Shown one piece after another: positions 14,535-23,617 of a stretch of 64,000 nt of DNA. Within the stretch, counting starts at the first letter, position 1, and every line of letters begins with the position of its first letter. The notes under the pieces are model-generated. The model was not told the DNA's origin, made no database searches, and was given only the letters and a program-made list of their open reading frames with translations. Source of the stretch: Jeongeupia naejangsanensis (GTDB lineage Bacteria > Pseudomonadota > Gammaproteobacteria > Burkholderiales > Chitinibacteraceae); the NCBI RefSeq assembly GCF_016865585.1, contig NZ_JAESND010000001.1:62001-126000 (forward strand), written 5' to 3'. The translations under genes and the position numbers were made by a program.

Positions 14535-16388
14535 TTACTGCTGGTGATCGATCGTGTCGCCTACCGCGTTGCGGTGCTGATGCAGCGCCGGCATGAACTC
14601 GTGGGCCGGCATCGGCCGGCCAAAGAGGTAGCCCTGCAGATAGGGGATACCGAGTGCCTGCAGGTAGTCGAGTTGTGCTTTTGTCTCGACACCTTCGGCC
14701 ACCAGGTCGATGTCGAGCCGGGTGGCGAGCTCGACCAGCGTGTCGAGCAGATGACCCGACAGTGTGTCGGCGCCGATGTGCTGGACGAAGCTCTGGTCGA
14801 TCTTCAGGGCATCAACCTTGAAGCGCTGCAGATAGTTGAGGCTGGCGTGACCGATACCGAAGTCGTCAATCGCCACCTTGACGCCGATGGCGCTGAGCTG
14901 CTGGAACAGTTGGTCGGATTCTTCGGTCGGCTCGATCAGTTCTCGCTCGGTCAGCTCCAGCCACAGCTCGATGCTGCCGGGCGGGAAGGCGGCAAGAAAG
15001 CTGCGACAGTCATCGAGCAACTGCGGGTCGCGACAGTGGGCCGCGCTGATGTTGAAGCCAAGGTGGCAGTGCGGTGGCAGGTCCGCTGCGTGCGGCGCAA
15101 GCACTGCAGCAACCTGCTGCATCAGGTCGCGAGTCATTGGCAGGATCAGTCCGGTCCGTTCGGCCATCGGAATGAACAGGTCGGGCCGGATCAGTCCTTC
15201 GCCTGGCAGTCGCCAGCGCATCAGCACTTCGGCGCCTACCCAACGGCCGTCGCAGGCATCGACGATCGGCTGCAGGAACGGTTCGAACTGCTTCGCCTCG
15301 AGCGCACGCCGCAAGATGGTCCGTGGTGAACTGGGACGGCCGAGCAGGCGGTAGCAGATCAGACCGACGAACAGTCCTCCCGCTGCGGTTAACGCCAGAA
15401 ACGGCAGGGTGTAGTTGAGCAGATGGTTTTCGACTGATCCTGTCGGCGAGCCGGCTATGACCGTGTAGGGGTGGCTGTTGGAAGCGCGCTGGGCGAAGGC
15501 TTCGCTGAGCTCCGGGATCGGCGCATTGCTGACGCGACCATCCAGACCCATCCGCAAATTGCCGACTTTCAGATAGAGATCGCCTTCCTGTATGGCCAGT
15601 TGCAGTACTGCACGGAGATATCGGCTGTCGACGACAGCCATCGCCGAGCCGCCGTTGGCCGAGTAACGAAGCACGAGTAGCGGTATGTCCGGAGTGGCGA
15701 AGTTGCCGGCCATCAGGCGCAACCGGCCATCGACGAAGGTCGATGTTTCGAGATCCAGACTGATGGGGCCAAGCAGTGAAGAGCAATACAGCCGGCCACC
15801 CCGAGCCAGGTTGATCGACCGGACGTAGGGATTCGTTGCTGCTCTCCATTGCAGAAGATGCTGGTTGTCTACGTTGCAGGTCTCGCTAATCAGGCTCTGG
15901 ACACTTTCCGCAGCCTGCCTGCTGCTGTCCAGAATCTGGTCCAGTCGTTCGATCGTCTCTGCGACCGATCGCTCTGCCTGTCGTTGCAGTTGTCGCTGCG
16001 CCTGAAATACCCCGACACCGAGGCCAAGGAGAGGCAGTGGTAGTGCAACCAGCAACGAGATCAACAAACGCGGCCAAGCCCAGCGACCCGGCCTCGCTTG
16101 AGGGAGTTCGCTGCCAGTGTACGTAGGGCTTCGAAACAGAAAAAAAGCGAGGCGGCGTGGCATGAGGGCGATCAACAGGGCCTGGGGCTGCGTACTTTCA
16201 TCGTAGTCAACTACGGCTTGCCCCCGGAGAAATCTTCCGAGGGCACTGCTGCCAGCACTTGTAGGTAGACAGGCACTGAGCGATGGGGGCTTTGACGCAG
16301 GGTGTTGCGGCTCTTTTGCCATTGAAGGCCCCCGTTCGGTGGCAGCCGGGTGCAATCGGTCACACTCGGGAGACAGACCGGCCACCAT
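14535..16388 (-). CDS. CSS-motif EAL-domain c-di-GMP phosphodiesterase carried in the prophage
   Basis: Membrane-bound enzyme predicted to hydrolyse cyclic di-GMP. Counting from 16388: TM helix 107-128, a periplasmic CSS domain with Cys171 and YCSS (201-204), TM helix about 324-347, and a complete EAL domain: EVLMRW (387-392), NISAAHCRD, ELTERELIE, IDDFGIGHASLNYLQRF (507 on), ALKIDQSFV, AEGVETKAQLDYL and YLQGYLFGRPM. The catalytic acidic residues are present. In CSS-EAL proteins the periplasmic Cys pair responds to redox/disulfide state. The first 75 residues are doubtful: ATG 16322 or 16163 may be the real start, and the latter leaves a typical short N-terminus. It runs against the phage late genes and is best seen as cargo affecting biofilm or motility. 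Confidence 0.88.
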   Translation of the reverse strand: MVAGLSPECDRLHPAATERGPSMAKEPQHPASKPPSLSACLPTSAGSSALGRFLRGQAVVDYDESTQPQALLIALMPRRLAFFLFRSPTYTGSELPQARPGRWAWPRLLISLLVALPLPLLGLGVGVFQAQRQLQRQAERSVAETIERLDQILDSSRQAAESVQSLISETCNVDNQHLLQWRAATNPYVRSINLARGGRLYCSSLLGPISLDLETSTFVDGRLRLMAGNFATPDIPLLVLRYSANGGSAMAVVDSRYLRAVLQLAIQEGDLYLKVGNLRMGLDGRVSNAPIPELSEAFAQRASNSHPYTVIAGSPTGSVENHLLNYTLPFLALTAAGGLFVGLICYRLLGRPSSPRTILRRALEAKQFEPFLQPIVDACDGRWVGAEVLMRWRLPGEGLIRPDLFIPMAERTGLILPMTRDLMQQVAAVLAPHAADLPPHCHLGFNISAAHCRDPQLLDDCRSFLAAFPPGSIELWLELTERELIEPTEESDQLFQQLSAIGVKVAIDDFGIGHASLNYLQRFKVDALKIDQSFVQHIGADTLSGHLLDTLVELATRLDIDLVAEGVETKAQLDYLQALGIPYLQGYLFGRPMPAHEFMPALHQHRNAVGDTIDHQQ

Positions 16389-16547
16389 CGACGGGAGCGC
16401 CGTCCAGACTGGGCCGGGACGGGGCGCGGGTCAATCAGGACTTTCTGAGGTGGTGCGGTTGCTGCGCGCTCGGGTCCTTCCGGGCGGGGCGGCCCGCACG
16501 GGTATCGCGGCCCCGATGGTCCGCAGCGGTCCGGTTTTCCGGAATTG

Positions 16548-16569
16548 CTTAACACTTAACAACTTAACA
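16548..16569 (+). repeat. Triple CTTAACA heptamer upstream of the terminase genes
   Basis: CTTAACA occurs at 16548-16554, 16555-16561 and 16563-16569 (spacing 7 and 8 bp), 37 bases before the terminase small subunit start and in a sharply AT-richer pocket of GC-rich DNA. The position is right for a terminase-binding (cosB/pac-like) site or a late activator site. Confidence 0.7.
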
Positions 16570-16605
16570 GGGCTTTACCGATAGCTCCGGTCAATGAGGT
16601 GCTGC

Positions 16606-17133
16606 ATGGAAGCCCTGACGAAATCCGCTTTCGCCAAGCTGCGGGGGTACAGCCGCGCCTACGTCACCCAGTTGGGTAACGCCGGGCGGCTGGTGCTCGA
16701 CGACGAGGGTCTGGTGCTGGTGGCCGAGTCCGACCGGCTGATTGCGGCGACGGCCGATCCGTCGCGGGCCAGACGCAAGGCGGCCCCACGCAAGGACTGG
16801 AACAGCGTGACGGCCGACACCGGTTTGCCCGACTTCCAGACGGTCCGGACCCAGAACGAGATCAAGCGGGGCGTGCAGCTCGACATCGAGATTGCCGAAG
16901 CCCTCAAGCAACTGGTGGCGGCCGACGAGGTCGCGCTGGCGGTGGCCGACATTGCCGGCGCCGTGCGCGCCGCGCTCGAGCGCCTGCCTGACCGCTTGTC
17001 GATGCCGATCGCGGCCGAGACCGATCCGGGTCGGGTCTACGACCTGCTCGACCGCGAAATCACGCTGGTCATTGAGGAGGTGCACCGGTTGATGACGGTG
17101 CTGCCGGAACAGAACGAGGAGGCCATATGCTGA
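16606..17133 (+). CDS. Terminase small subunit (Nu1-like)
   Basis: DNA-recognition subunit of the packaging terminase. The N-terminus MEALTKSAFAKLRGYSRAYVTQLGNAGRLVLDDEGLVLV is the winged-helix DNA-binding fold of lambda Nu1, followed by a basic linker and a helical region (NEIKRGVQLDIEIAEALKQLV) that contacts the large subunit. GAGGTG lies 5 bases before ATG 16606. An in-frame ATG at 16594 is possible. The 3' end overlaps the large subunit by 7 bases. Length 175 aa, as in Nu1 (about 180). Confidence 0.85.
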   Translation: MEALTKSAFAKLRGYSRAYVTQLGNAGRLVLDDEGLVLVAESDRLIAATADPSRARRKAAPRKDWNSVTADTGLPDFQTVRTQNEIKRGVQLDIEIAEALKQLVAADEVALAVADIAGAVRAALERLPDRLSMPIAAETDPGRVYDLLDREITLVIEEVHRLMTVLPEQNEEAIC

Positions 17134-19127
17134 TGACCGGGTTGCGCGACAGCTACCGCTTCGCGTGCGAGACGGTGGCGAAGGTCTTCGCCCCACGGCT
17201 GCGCCTGAGCGTGTCGGGCTGGGCTGACCGGTTCCGGCGGCTGCCGCAGAAGGGCGCATCGGAACCGGGGCAGTGGCACACCGACCGGACGCCGTTCCTG
17301 CGCGAGATCATGGATGCGCTGTCGGCCGACAGCCACGTCCGCCGGGTCGTGTTCATGAAGTCGTCGCAGGTCGGCGGGACCGAGGCCGGCAACAACTGGC
17401 TGGGCTACGTGATCGACCACGATCCGGGGCCGATGATGGTCGTGCAGCCCACGCTCAAGGTCGCCAGTCGCTGGGCCAAGCAGCGGCTGGAACCGATGAT
17501 CAAGGAAACGCCGGCACTGGCCAGCAAGATCGTCGCCACCGGCAGCCGGGACGGCAGCAACACGGCCGAGCTGAAGGATTTTCCGGGCGGGGTGGTGATC
17601 ATTTCCGGCGCCAATTCGGCGTCGAGCCTGCGATCGATGCCGGCCAAGTACCTGTTCCTCGACGAGGTCGATGCCTATGTCGACGACCTCGACGGCGAGG
17701 GTTCGCCGATCGATCTGGCCGAACGCCGGACGACGACCTTCCCGCGGCGCAAGATCCTGCTGGTGTCGACCCCCACGGTGCGCGACGCCAGTGCGATCGA
17801 GGCCGAATACGAGGCCAGCGACCAGCGCCGCTACCACGTGCCGTGTCCCCACTGCGGCGAGCTGCAGTGGTTGCAGTGGAAGGGTCTGCGCTGGTGCGAC
17901 AACGACGGCAGCGTGCAGGTGCCGGTTCATGCACTGACCCGCGCCTGGTACGTGTGCGAGCACTGCGACGCGCCGATCGAGGAGAACCACAAGACGGCGA
18001 TGCTGGCCCGAGGGCAGTGGGTTCCGGGCTTTCCGGAACGGACGGCAAGGGGCTACCACATCAACGCGCTGTACACGCCGATCGGCCTCGGCGATTCGTG
18101 GCTCGACCACGCCCGCGGCTGGATCCGCAGCCAGGGGAACCCGATGCGACTGAAGGTCTTCATCAACACCGTGCTCGGCGAGACCTGGGAAGAGCGCCGT
18201 AACGCCATCAAGCACGACGAGCTCAAGGCGCGGGCCGAGCCGTTCCGCTTGCGGACGGTACCGGCCGGCTGCCTGCTGCTGACTTGCGGTGTCGACACCC
18301 AGGACGACCGGCTCGCGGTGCAGCTGATGGGGCACGGCCGGAACGGCCAGATCTGGATCCTCGACTGGTTCGAGCTGCCGGGCATTCCGTCCGACGACGC
18401 GCTCTGGGCCCGGTTCGATGCGTACCGGACCACGCCGCTCCGCAACCAGTGGGGCATCGACATGCGGATCGAGATGACCGCCATCGATACCGGCGGCCAC
18501 TTCACCCACTTCGTCTACAACTACTGCCGCATGCGGCAGAACCAGGGCGTGCTGGCGATCAAGGGCGCATCGCAGGCGAACAAGCCCATCCTCGGCAAAC
18601 CGGGCCATCCGGACGTGCTCTACCAGGGCGAGACGATCACGGCCGGCGTGCAGTTGTGGCCGGTCGGTACCGATACCGCCAAGACCACGCTGATGAGCTA
18701 CCTCGTGCAGGACCGGAACGCGGTGCTGGGCGAGCGCAGGGTGCACTTTTCCGACCAGTTGCCGGACGAGTACTACCAGCAGCTCACGGCCGAGAAGTTC
18801 GACCCGCTGCACCACCGCTGGGTCAAGCCCAAGAACGCCCGCAACGAGGCGCTGGATACCGCCGTGTATGCCATGGCCGCAGCACAGCATCCGGCATACC
18901 GGATCCATGTCGCCACCGACGCGGACTGGGAACGGCGCGAAGCGCTGCTGCAGCCCCGGGTGCGGGACCTGTTTGCCGAGCCCGTGCCACCGCTACCCGA
19001 ACCACCTCCGCCGGCCGACGTGCCGGTGGCGCAACCGACACCCCGACGCCCCGTTCCAAGCGGGGCGTCGCCACATCCGGCCGCCGACGACTGGGTCGGC
19101 GAGACCGGCGACTACTGGAGAGACTGA
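17127..19127 (+). CDS. Terminase large subunit (GpA family)
   Basis: ATPase/nuclease that cuts and packages DNA into proheads, of the lambda gpA type. The 666-aa product shows the Walker A-like FMKSSQVGGTEAGNN (about 77-90), Walker B YLFLDEVDAY, a YHVPCPHCGELQ zinc-binding segment with VCEHCDAPI further on, and C-terminal nuclease blocks (CGVDTQDDRLAVQ, AIDTGGHFTHFV, IKGASQ). The Pro-rich tail is normal for connector contacts. The start could be 17127 or 17133. It overlaps the gpW gene at TGATG. Confidence 0.93.
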   Translation: MLMTGLRDSYRFACETVAKVFAPRLRLSVSGWADRFRRLPQKGASEPGQWHTDRTPFLREIMDALSADSHVRRVVFMKSSQVGGTEAGNNWLGYVIDHDPGPMMVVQPTLKVASRWAKQRLEPMIKETPALASKIVATGSRDGSNTAELKDFPGGVVIISGANSASSLRSMPAKYLFLDEVDAYVDDLDGEGSPIDLAERRTTTFPRRKILLVSTPTVRDASAIEAEYEASDQRRYHVPCPHCGELQWLQWKGLRWCDNDGSVQVPVHALTRAWYVCEHCDAPIEENHKTAMLARGQWVPGFPERTARGYHINALYTPIGLGDSWLDHARGWIRSQGNPMRLKVFINTVLGETWEERRNAIKHDELKARAEPFRLRTVPAGCLLLTCGVDTQDDRLAVQLMGHGRNGQIWILDWFELPGIPSDDALWARFDAYRTTPLRNQWGIDMRIEMTAIDTGGHFTHFVYNYCRMRQNQGVLAIKGASQANKPILGKPGHPDVLYQGETITAGVQLWPVGTDTAKTTLMSYLVQDRNAVLGERRVHFSDQLPDEYYQQLTAEKFDPLHHRWVKPKNARNEALDTAVYAMAAAQHPAYRIHVATDADWERREALLQPRVRDLFAEPVPPLPEPPPPADVPVAQPTPRRPVPSGASPHPAADDWVGETGDYWRD

Positions 19128-19339
19128 TGGCCGAATTTACCCTCGACGACCTGAACGAGCTGAGCCGGGCCATTGCCAGCGGCGAACTCACGATCGAGCG
19201 CGACAACCGCAAGGTGACCTACCGTTCGATGGACGAACTGATGACGGCCCGGAACCTGGTGCGCAACGACCTGATCAGGGCCGGTCTGATCCGTGACGGC
19301 GACAGCCGCTCGGTCGCGGCCTCGTTCGACCGGTACTGA
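19127..19339 (+). CDS. gpW-like head-tail joining protein
   Basis: 70 aa, MAEFTLDDLNELSRAIASGE..IERDNRKVTYRSMDELMTARNLV, the gpW fold. It stabilises packaged DNA and forms part of the head-tail interface in lambda, where it lies between gpA and the portal as it does here. Start ATG overlaps the terminase stop; stop lies 4 bases before the portal gene. Confidence 0.85.
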   Translation: MAEFTLDDLNELSRAIASGELTIERDNRKVTYRSMDELMTARNLVRNDLIRAGLIRDGDSRSVAASFDRY

Positions 19340-19343
19340 GACG

Positions 19344-20876
19344 ATGAACGTCTTCGACAGCATCGTCGGCTTCTTCAGCCCGCGGGCCGGACTCGCACGC
19401 TGGGCCGACCGGCAGGTGCTCGACGAGGTCCGCCGGTTCGACGGCGCGCAGAAGGGCCGCCGCACCGACGGTTGGCTCACGCCCGGCACCTCGGCCAATG
19501 CGACCAATGCGCTGTCGCTGCCGGTGCTGCGCAACCGGGCTCGCGATCTCGTCGACAACAACGAATGGGCCGCCGGGGCCGTGCGGCGCTGGATCGCGCA
19601 GGCGGTCGGTACCGGCATCGTGCCGGACTGGGGCGACCGAGATGCGGTCGATGCGCTGTGGCAGCAATGGGCGAAGGTGGCTGATGCCGACGGCGGCAGC
19701 TTTGCCGCGGCGCTGGCGCTGATCGCACGGACGGCGTTCGTCTCGGGCGAGGTGCTGATCCGGATCCGGCCGCGCAAGACCAGCGACGGCCTGCCGGTAC
19801 CGTTCCAGATCCAGGTGCTCGAGCCGGACTACCTAGACGTGTCCGGCGACGGGGCGCTCGATGGTGGCGGCTACCGGCAGGACGGGATCGAGTTCGATGC
19901 GATCGGCCGCCGCGTGGCGTACTGGCTATTCGACCGGCATCCGGGCGACGACCACGCATCGATGCGGACGACGACCAGCCATCGCGTGCCCGCACGCTGG
20001 GTCATCCACCACTTCGAGGTGCTGCGCCCGGGCCAGCATCGCGGCGTGACGCGCTTTGCACCGGTGATCATGTCGATGCGCGACCTCGGCGATTACGAGG
20101 ATGCGACGCTGATGCGCAAGAAGGTCGAGGCCTGCATCGGCGCGGTGATCACATCGACCGACGTGCGCATGCCGGCGGCGCTGGGCATGCCGGTGGATTC
20201 CGTCGGAGAGACGGCATCGGGCAGTGCCGGCCGAGGCGGGCGGCGCAACGGACCGCGGCTCACGCCGGGGATGATGACCCGCATCAACCCGGGCGAGAGC
20301 ATCAATTTCCTGAATCCGACGGCCAGCGCCGACTACCAGATCTACACGCGGCGGCGCGACCGCGGCGTGGCCACCGGCCTCGGTGTCACCTACGAGCAGC
20401 TGACCGGCGACTACTCGCAGGTCAATTTTTCGTCGGGACGGATGGGGCGCGGCGAGTTCCGCGCCGAGATCCAGCAATACCAGCTGCTGTGCCTGATTCC
20501 GCAGGTGTGCGAAGCGATCGCCACCGCATTTCTGGCCATGGCCCACGTGGCCGGGCTGCTCCGGCCGGACGAGCTGGCGCCGCCGGAGGACTGGACCACG
20601 CCGGGCTGGATGATGACCGACCCGGGGCGCGAAGTGCCGGCGATGCTGATGCAGCTCGATGCCGGTCTCGCCAGCTGGGGCGACGCCTGTCGTGCCGCCG
20701 GGATCAACCCGCGCCGGCAGCTGCAGGTGCTGCAGAAACAGAACGACGCGCTGCAGGGGCTGATCGGTGCGCTGAACTTCAGCGGCAAGCACGCCACCGG
20801 CGCCGTCGACATCCCGGATCCGCCGGACGACGACCAGCCTGCCGGCGACAAGGCTGCCGGTGCTTCATCAACCTGA
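19344..20876 (+). CDS. Portal protein (lambda gpB family)
   Basis: Dodecameric portal of the capsid vertex. The 510-aa product starts MNVFDSIVGFFSPRAGLARW and carries NRARDLVDNNEWAAGAVRRWIAQAVGTGIVPDW, a signature of lambda-type portals, then FQIQVLEPDYLD, GVTRFAPVIMSMRDLGDYEDA and GLGVTYEQLTGDYSQVNFSS. The C-terminal region is Pro/Asp rich. Start ATG 19344 follows the gpW stop immediately. It is followed by a terminator-like hairpin and the protease-capsid gene. Confidence 0.92.
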   Translation: MNVFDSIVGFFSPRAGLARWADRQVLDEVRRFDGAQKGRRTDGWLTPGTSANATNALSLPVLRNRARDLVDNNEWAAGAVRRWIAQAVGTGIVPDWGDRDAVDALWQQWAKVADADGGSFAAALALIARTAFVSGEVLIRIRPRKTSDGLPVPFQIQVLEPDYLDVSGDGALDGGGYRQDGIEFDAIGRRVAYWLFDRHPGDDHASMRTTTSHRVPARWVIHHFEVLRPGQHRGVTRFAPVIMSMRDLGDYEDATLMRKKVEACIGAVITSTDVRMPAALGMPVDSVGETASGSAGRGGRRNGPRLTPGMMTRINPGESINFLNPTASADYQIYTRRRDRGVATGLGVTYEQLTGDYSQVNFSSGRMGRGEFRAEIQQYQLLCLIPQVCEAIATAFLAMAHVAGLLRPDELAPPEDWTTPGWMMTDPGREVPAMLMQLDAGLASWGDACRAAGINPRRQLQVLQKQNDALQGLIGALNFSGKHATGAVDIPDPPDDDQPAGDKAAGASST

Positions 20877-20878
20877 CC

Positions 20879-20901
20879 CACCCGCCCATGGCGGGTGTTT
20901 T
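20879..20901 (+). terminator. Hairpin with T-run after the portal gene
   Basis: CACCCGC (20879-20885) pairs with GCGGGTG (20891-20897), loop 5, followed by TTTTC. It sits between portal and capsid genes and could act as a partial terminator or an mRNA-processing/attenuation site. Confidence 0.6.
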
Positions 20902-20918
20902 CACATCTGGAGGTGGCG

Positions 20919-22940
20919 ATGTCCAAACCGGACAGAACGCAGGACCCCGACGGGCCGCTGATCCGTGGCGGGCTGCCGCTGCAGAGCCGGGCCTACGCCG
21001 TCACGTCGGTCAACGAAGCCGCGCGCACGGTCGAGCTGGTCTGGACCACCGGCGCCGCGGTGCGCCGTTTCGACTGGCAGCGCTGGCGTTACTTCATCGA
21101 AGAGCTGGAGGTGTCCGACGCGGCGATCCGGCTCGAGCGCCTCAACGGTGGCGCCGGCCTGCTCGACAACCACAACAGCGGCGAACTGAGCGACCAGATC
21201 GGCGTGGTCGAACGCGCCTGGCTCGAGGGCGGACTCGGCCATGCCGAGGTGCGTTTCAGCCGCCGCGCCGAGGTCGAGCCGGTCTGGCAGGACGTCGTCG
21301 ACGGCGTGATCCGCAACGTCAGCGTCGGCTACGTCGTGCACGGCTACGAGATCACCGAGACCGAAGGCCAGACACCGGTTTACCGCGCCATCGACTGGGA
21401 ACCCTACGAGCTGTCGATGGTGCCCATCCCTGCGGATCCCGGTGCCGTGACCCGCAGTGCCGTCCCGGCCGACCTGCCGGATTTCCCGATTCATTACCGA
21501 TACACCCATGCAGCCCAAGAGGAACCCCCGATGGACCAAGCGCAACCGGCAATTCAGCCCGAGCAAACCGAACGCCAGCAAGCGATCGATCCGCCGGCAG
21601 CACCGGCGCAGCAGCGCAGCCAGCCGGCTGCCACACCCGCGGCAGCGGATTCGGCCGATGCCGTCGCCACCGAACGCCAGCGCGGCATCGAGATCCGCAC
21701 GCTGGTGCGCAAGTCCGGCCTCGACGAGGCGCTGGCCGACGAGCTGATCGGCAACGGCACGCCGCTGGCCCGCGCCCACGAGGCGATTTTCCAGCGGCTG
21801 TTCGACGACGACCAGGTCGCGCCGACACGCAGCGGCATCGTCCAGACCGTCCGCGACGAAACCGACGTCCGCCGCACGGCGATGACCGAGGCGATGCTGC
21901 ACCGGGCCCAGCCGGGCCAGTACCCGCTGACCGACGCGGCCCGCAACTTCCGCGGCATGTCGCTGGTCGACCTCGGCCGCGAGTGCGTCGAGCGCGCCGG
22001 CGGCCGGACCCGCGGACTGGTGCCGGCCGAGATCGCCGATCTGGCCCTGAACAACACCCGCGGCGCCGGCATGGCGTCGACCAGCGACTACCCGATCATC
22101 CTCGGCAACGTCATCAGCCGGGTGCTGCAGTCGGGCTATGCGCTGGCCGGCCAGACCTTCTGGCCGCTGGTGCGCGAACGGACCGCGGCGGATTTCCGCG
22201 AGCTGGTCGGCGTGTCGGTCGGTCAGGACCTGTCGTTCAAGCCGCTGGACGAGCACGGCGAGTATCAGGAAGGGAAGCTGCTCGAGAGCGAGCAGCGCTA
22301 CCGGTTGCAGACCTACGGCCGCAAGATCAGCGTGACCCGGCAGCTCATCATCAACGACGACCTCGGCGTGTTCACCAACCTGGCTGCGCGCTTCGGCCGG
22401 TCCGCCGCGAACCTCGAATCCGATCTGGTGTGGAGCCTGATCATCAGCAATCTGCTGATGGCCGACGGCAAGTCACTGTTCTGCGCCGACCACGCCAACG
22501 ATGCCGAAACCGGCGCGGCGATCAGCGTCGACGCCATCGGCGAACTCGACACCCTGATCGGCCTGCAGACCGACATGAGCGGCGATGCGCTCAACCTGGG
22601 CAGCAAGTACCTGATCGTGCCGCGCTCGCTCAAGCTCGCGGCCAGCAAGGCCATCGCGGTGATCTCGCCGAACAAGGCCGAAGACACCAACCCCTTCCAG
22701 AACGACCTGCAGATCATCGCCGAACCACGGCTCGACCGCGCCGACAAGGCGGCCTGGTATCTGGCGACCGACCCGGCGCAGTGCCCGATTGTCGAGCTGG
22801 CCTATCTCGAGGGCCAGCGTGGCGTCTACACCGCGACCCGCGAGGGCTTCGACGTCGACGGCATCGAGGTCAAGGCGCGGCTCGACATCGGTGTCGGCCT
22901 GCAGGATTTCCGCGGCATCGCCCGCAACAAGGGCCAGTGA
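20919..22940 (+). CDS. Prohead protease / major capsid protein fusion
   Basis: One 673-aa polypeptide combines the maturation protease and the shell protein. The first 200 residues are an S78/HK97-type protease, with the His in LLDNHNSGE and the Ser in NVSVGYVVHGYEI. A Pro/Gln/Ala-rich linker of about 60 residues (DQAQPAIQPEQTERQQ...) acts like a scaffold segment. The C-terminal 380 residues are the capsid protein (TSDYPIILGNVISRVLQSGY, LESEQRYRLQTYGRKISVTR, NLESDLVWSLIISN). GGAGG lies before ATG 20919. Fusions of this type are known in other proteobacterial phages; self-cleavage between the parts is expected but not demonstrated by the sequence. Confidence 0.88.
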   Translation: MSKPDRTQDPDGPLIRGGLPLQSRAYAVTSVNEAARTVELVWTTGAAVRRFDWQRWRYFIEELEVSDAAIRLERLNGGAGLLDNHNSGELSDQIGVVERAWLEGGLGHAEVRFSRRAEVEPVWQDVVDGVIRNVSVGYVVHGYEITETEGQTPVYRAIDWEPYELSMVPIPADPGAVTRSAVPADLPDFPIHYRYTHAAQEEPPMDQAQPAIQPEQTERQQAIDPPAAPAQQRSQPAATPAAADSADAVATERQRGIEIRTLVRKSGLDEALADELIGNGTPLARAHEAIFQRLFDDDQVAPTRSGIVQTVRDETDVRRTAMTEAMLHRAQPGQYPLTDAARNFRGMSLVDLGRECVERAGGRTRGLVPAEIADLALNNTRGAGMASTSDYPIILGNVISRVLQSGYALAGQTFWPLVRERTAADFRELVGVSVGQDLSFKPLDEHGEYQEGKLLESEQRYRLQTYGRKISVTRQLIINDDLGVFTNLAARFGRSAANLESDLVWSLIISNLLMADGKSLFCADHANDAETGAAISVDAIGELDTLIGLQTDMSGDALNLGSKYLIVPRSLKLAASKAIAVISPNKAEDTNPFQNDLQIIAEPRLDRADKAAWYLATDPAQCPIVELAYLEGQRGVYTATREGFDVDGIEVKARLDIGVGLQDFRGIARNKGQ

Positions 22941-22955
22941 GCCCGAGGAGAGACC

Positions 22956-23300
22956 ATGCTCAATTACGTGCAACAGGGCGACAGCCTGACCGTCACCGCC
23001 GCAGCCGACACGCTGTCGGGCGACCCCGTCCTCGTCGGTCACCTGTTCGGCGTCGCGACTCACGACGCCCCGGCCGGCCAGCCGCTGACGATCAAGACCT
23101 CGGGCGTGTTCGACCTGCCCAAGCTCTCTGCCGACGAAGTGACCGTCGGCGGTCCGCTGTACTTCGATGCGACGAAGCATGCGTTGACCGGCACCAAGCC
23201 GGCCGATGCGTCGACGGCGCCGTTCGTGGCCGTCGCGACCGTGGCCGCCGGCAACAACACCGGCAGTGTGCGGGCCCGCCTCAACGGCGTGGCGGTCTGA
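22956..23300 (+). CDS. DUF2190-type capsid cement/decoration protein
   Basis: 114 aa: MLNYVQQGDSLTVTAAADTLSGDPVLVGHLFGVATHDAPAGQ, with further beta segments and VAAGNNTGSVRARLNGV. This is the all-beta DUF2190 family encoded directly after major capsid genes and thought to stabilise the shell. GAGGAGAG precedes the ATG. The stop overlaps the next start at TGATG. Confidence 0.85.
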   Translation: MLNYVQQGDSLTVTAAADTLSGDPVLVGHLFGVATHDAPAGQPLTIKTSGVFDLPKLSADEVTVGGPLYFDATKHALTGTKPADASTAPFVAVATVAAGNNTGSVRARLNGVAV

Positions 23301-23617
23301 TGGGCTCGCCCGCGGATCGCCATCTGTACGGCTCGCTGCGGTCGCTGCTGCGCACTTTCGGCGAACCAGCCGTGCTGGACGACAGCACGGTCATCACGGT
23401 GCTGTTCGATGCGCCGGTAAAGCTCGAAGGCCTGCCGGGCGGGATCTCGCTGGTCGACAACCTGCCGACTGCTCGCTACCGGCTGGCCGACCTGCCGGCC
23501 GGGACCACGACGCTGCACCGACGGCTGGTCACGATCCGTGATCAGGTCTGGCTGGTCGCCAATGTCGAACCCGGCGACGACGGCACCGAACGGGCGCAAC
23601 TGGGGGTGAGGTCATGA
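23300..23617 (+). CDS. Head-tail connector (lambda gpFII-like)
   Basis: The 105-aa product (GSLRSLLRTFGEPAVLDDSTVITVLFDAPVK...TTTLHRRLVTIRDQVWLVANVEPGDDG) fits the small beta-rich attachment proteins related to gpFII, which completes the head before tail joining. The position after the cement protein and before the tail terminator is standard. Starts and stops overlap both neighbours. Confidence 0.7.
   Translation: MGSPADRHLYGSLRSLLRTFGEPAVLDDSTVITVLFDAPVKLEGLPGGISLVDNLPTARYRLADLPAGTTTLHRRLVTIRDQVWLVANVEPGDDGTERAQLGVRS

Noticed and set aside
14544-15329. 261-codon plus-strand frame opposite the EAL gene
   Set aside because: Mirror of EAL coding sequence without its own start signal or domain.
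20489-23299. Long plus-strand frame across portal end and capsid gene
   Set aside because: Arg/Gly/Ala-rich shadow of the protease-capsid gene; only its last part, from ATG 23300, is a real gene.
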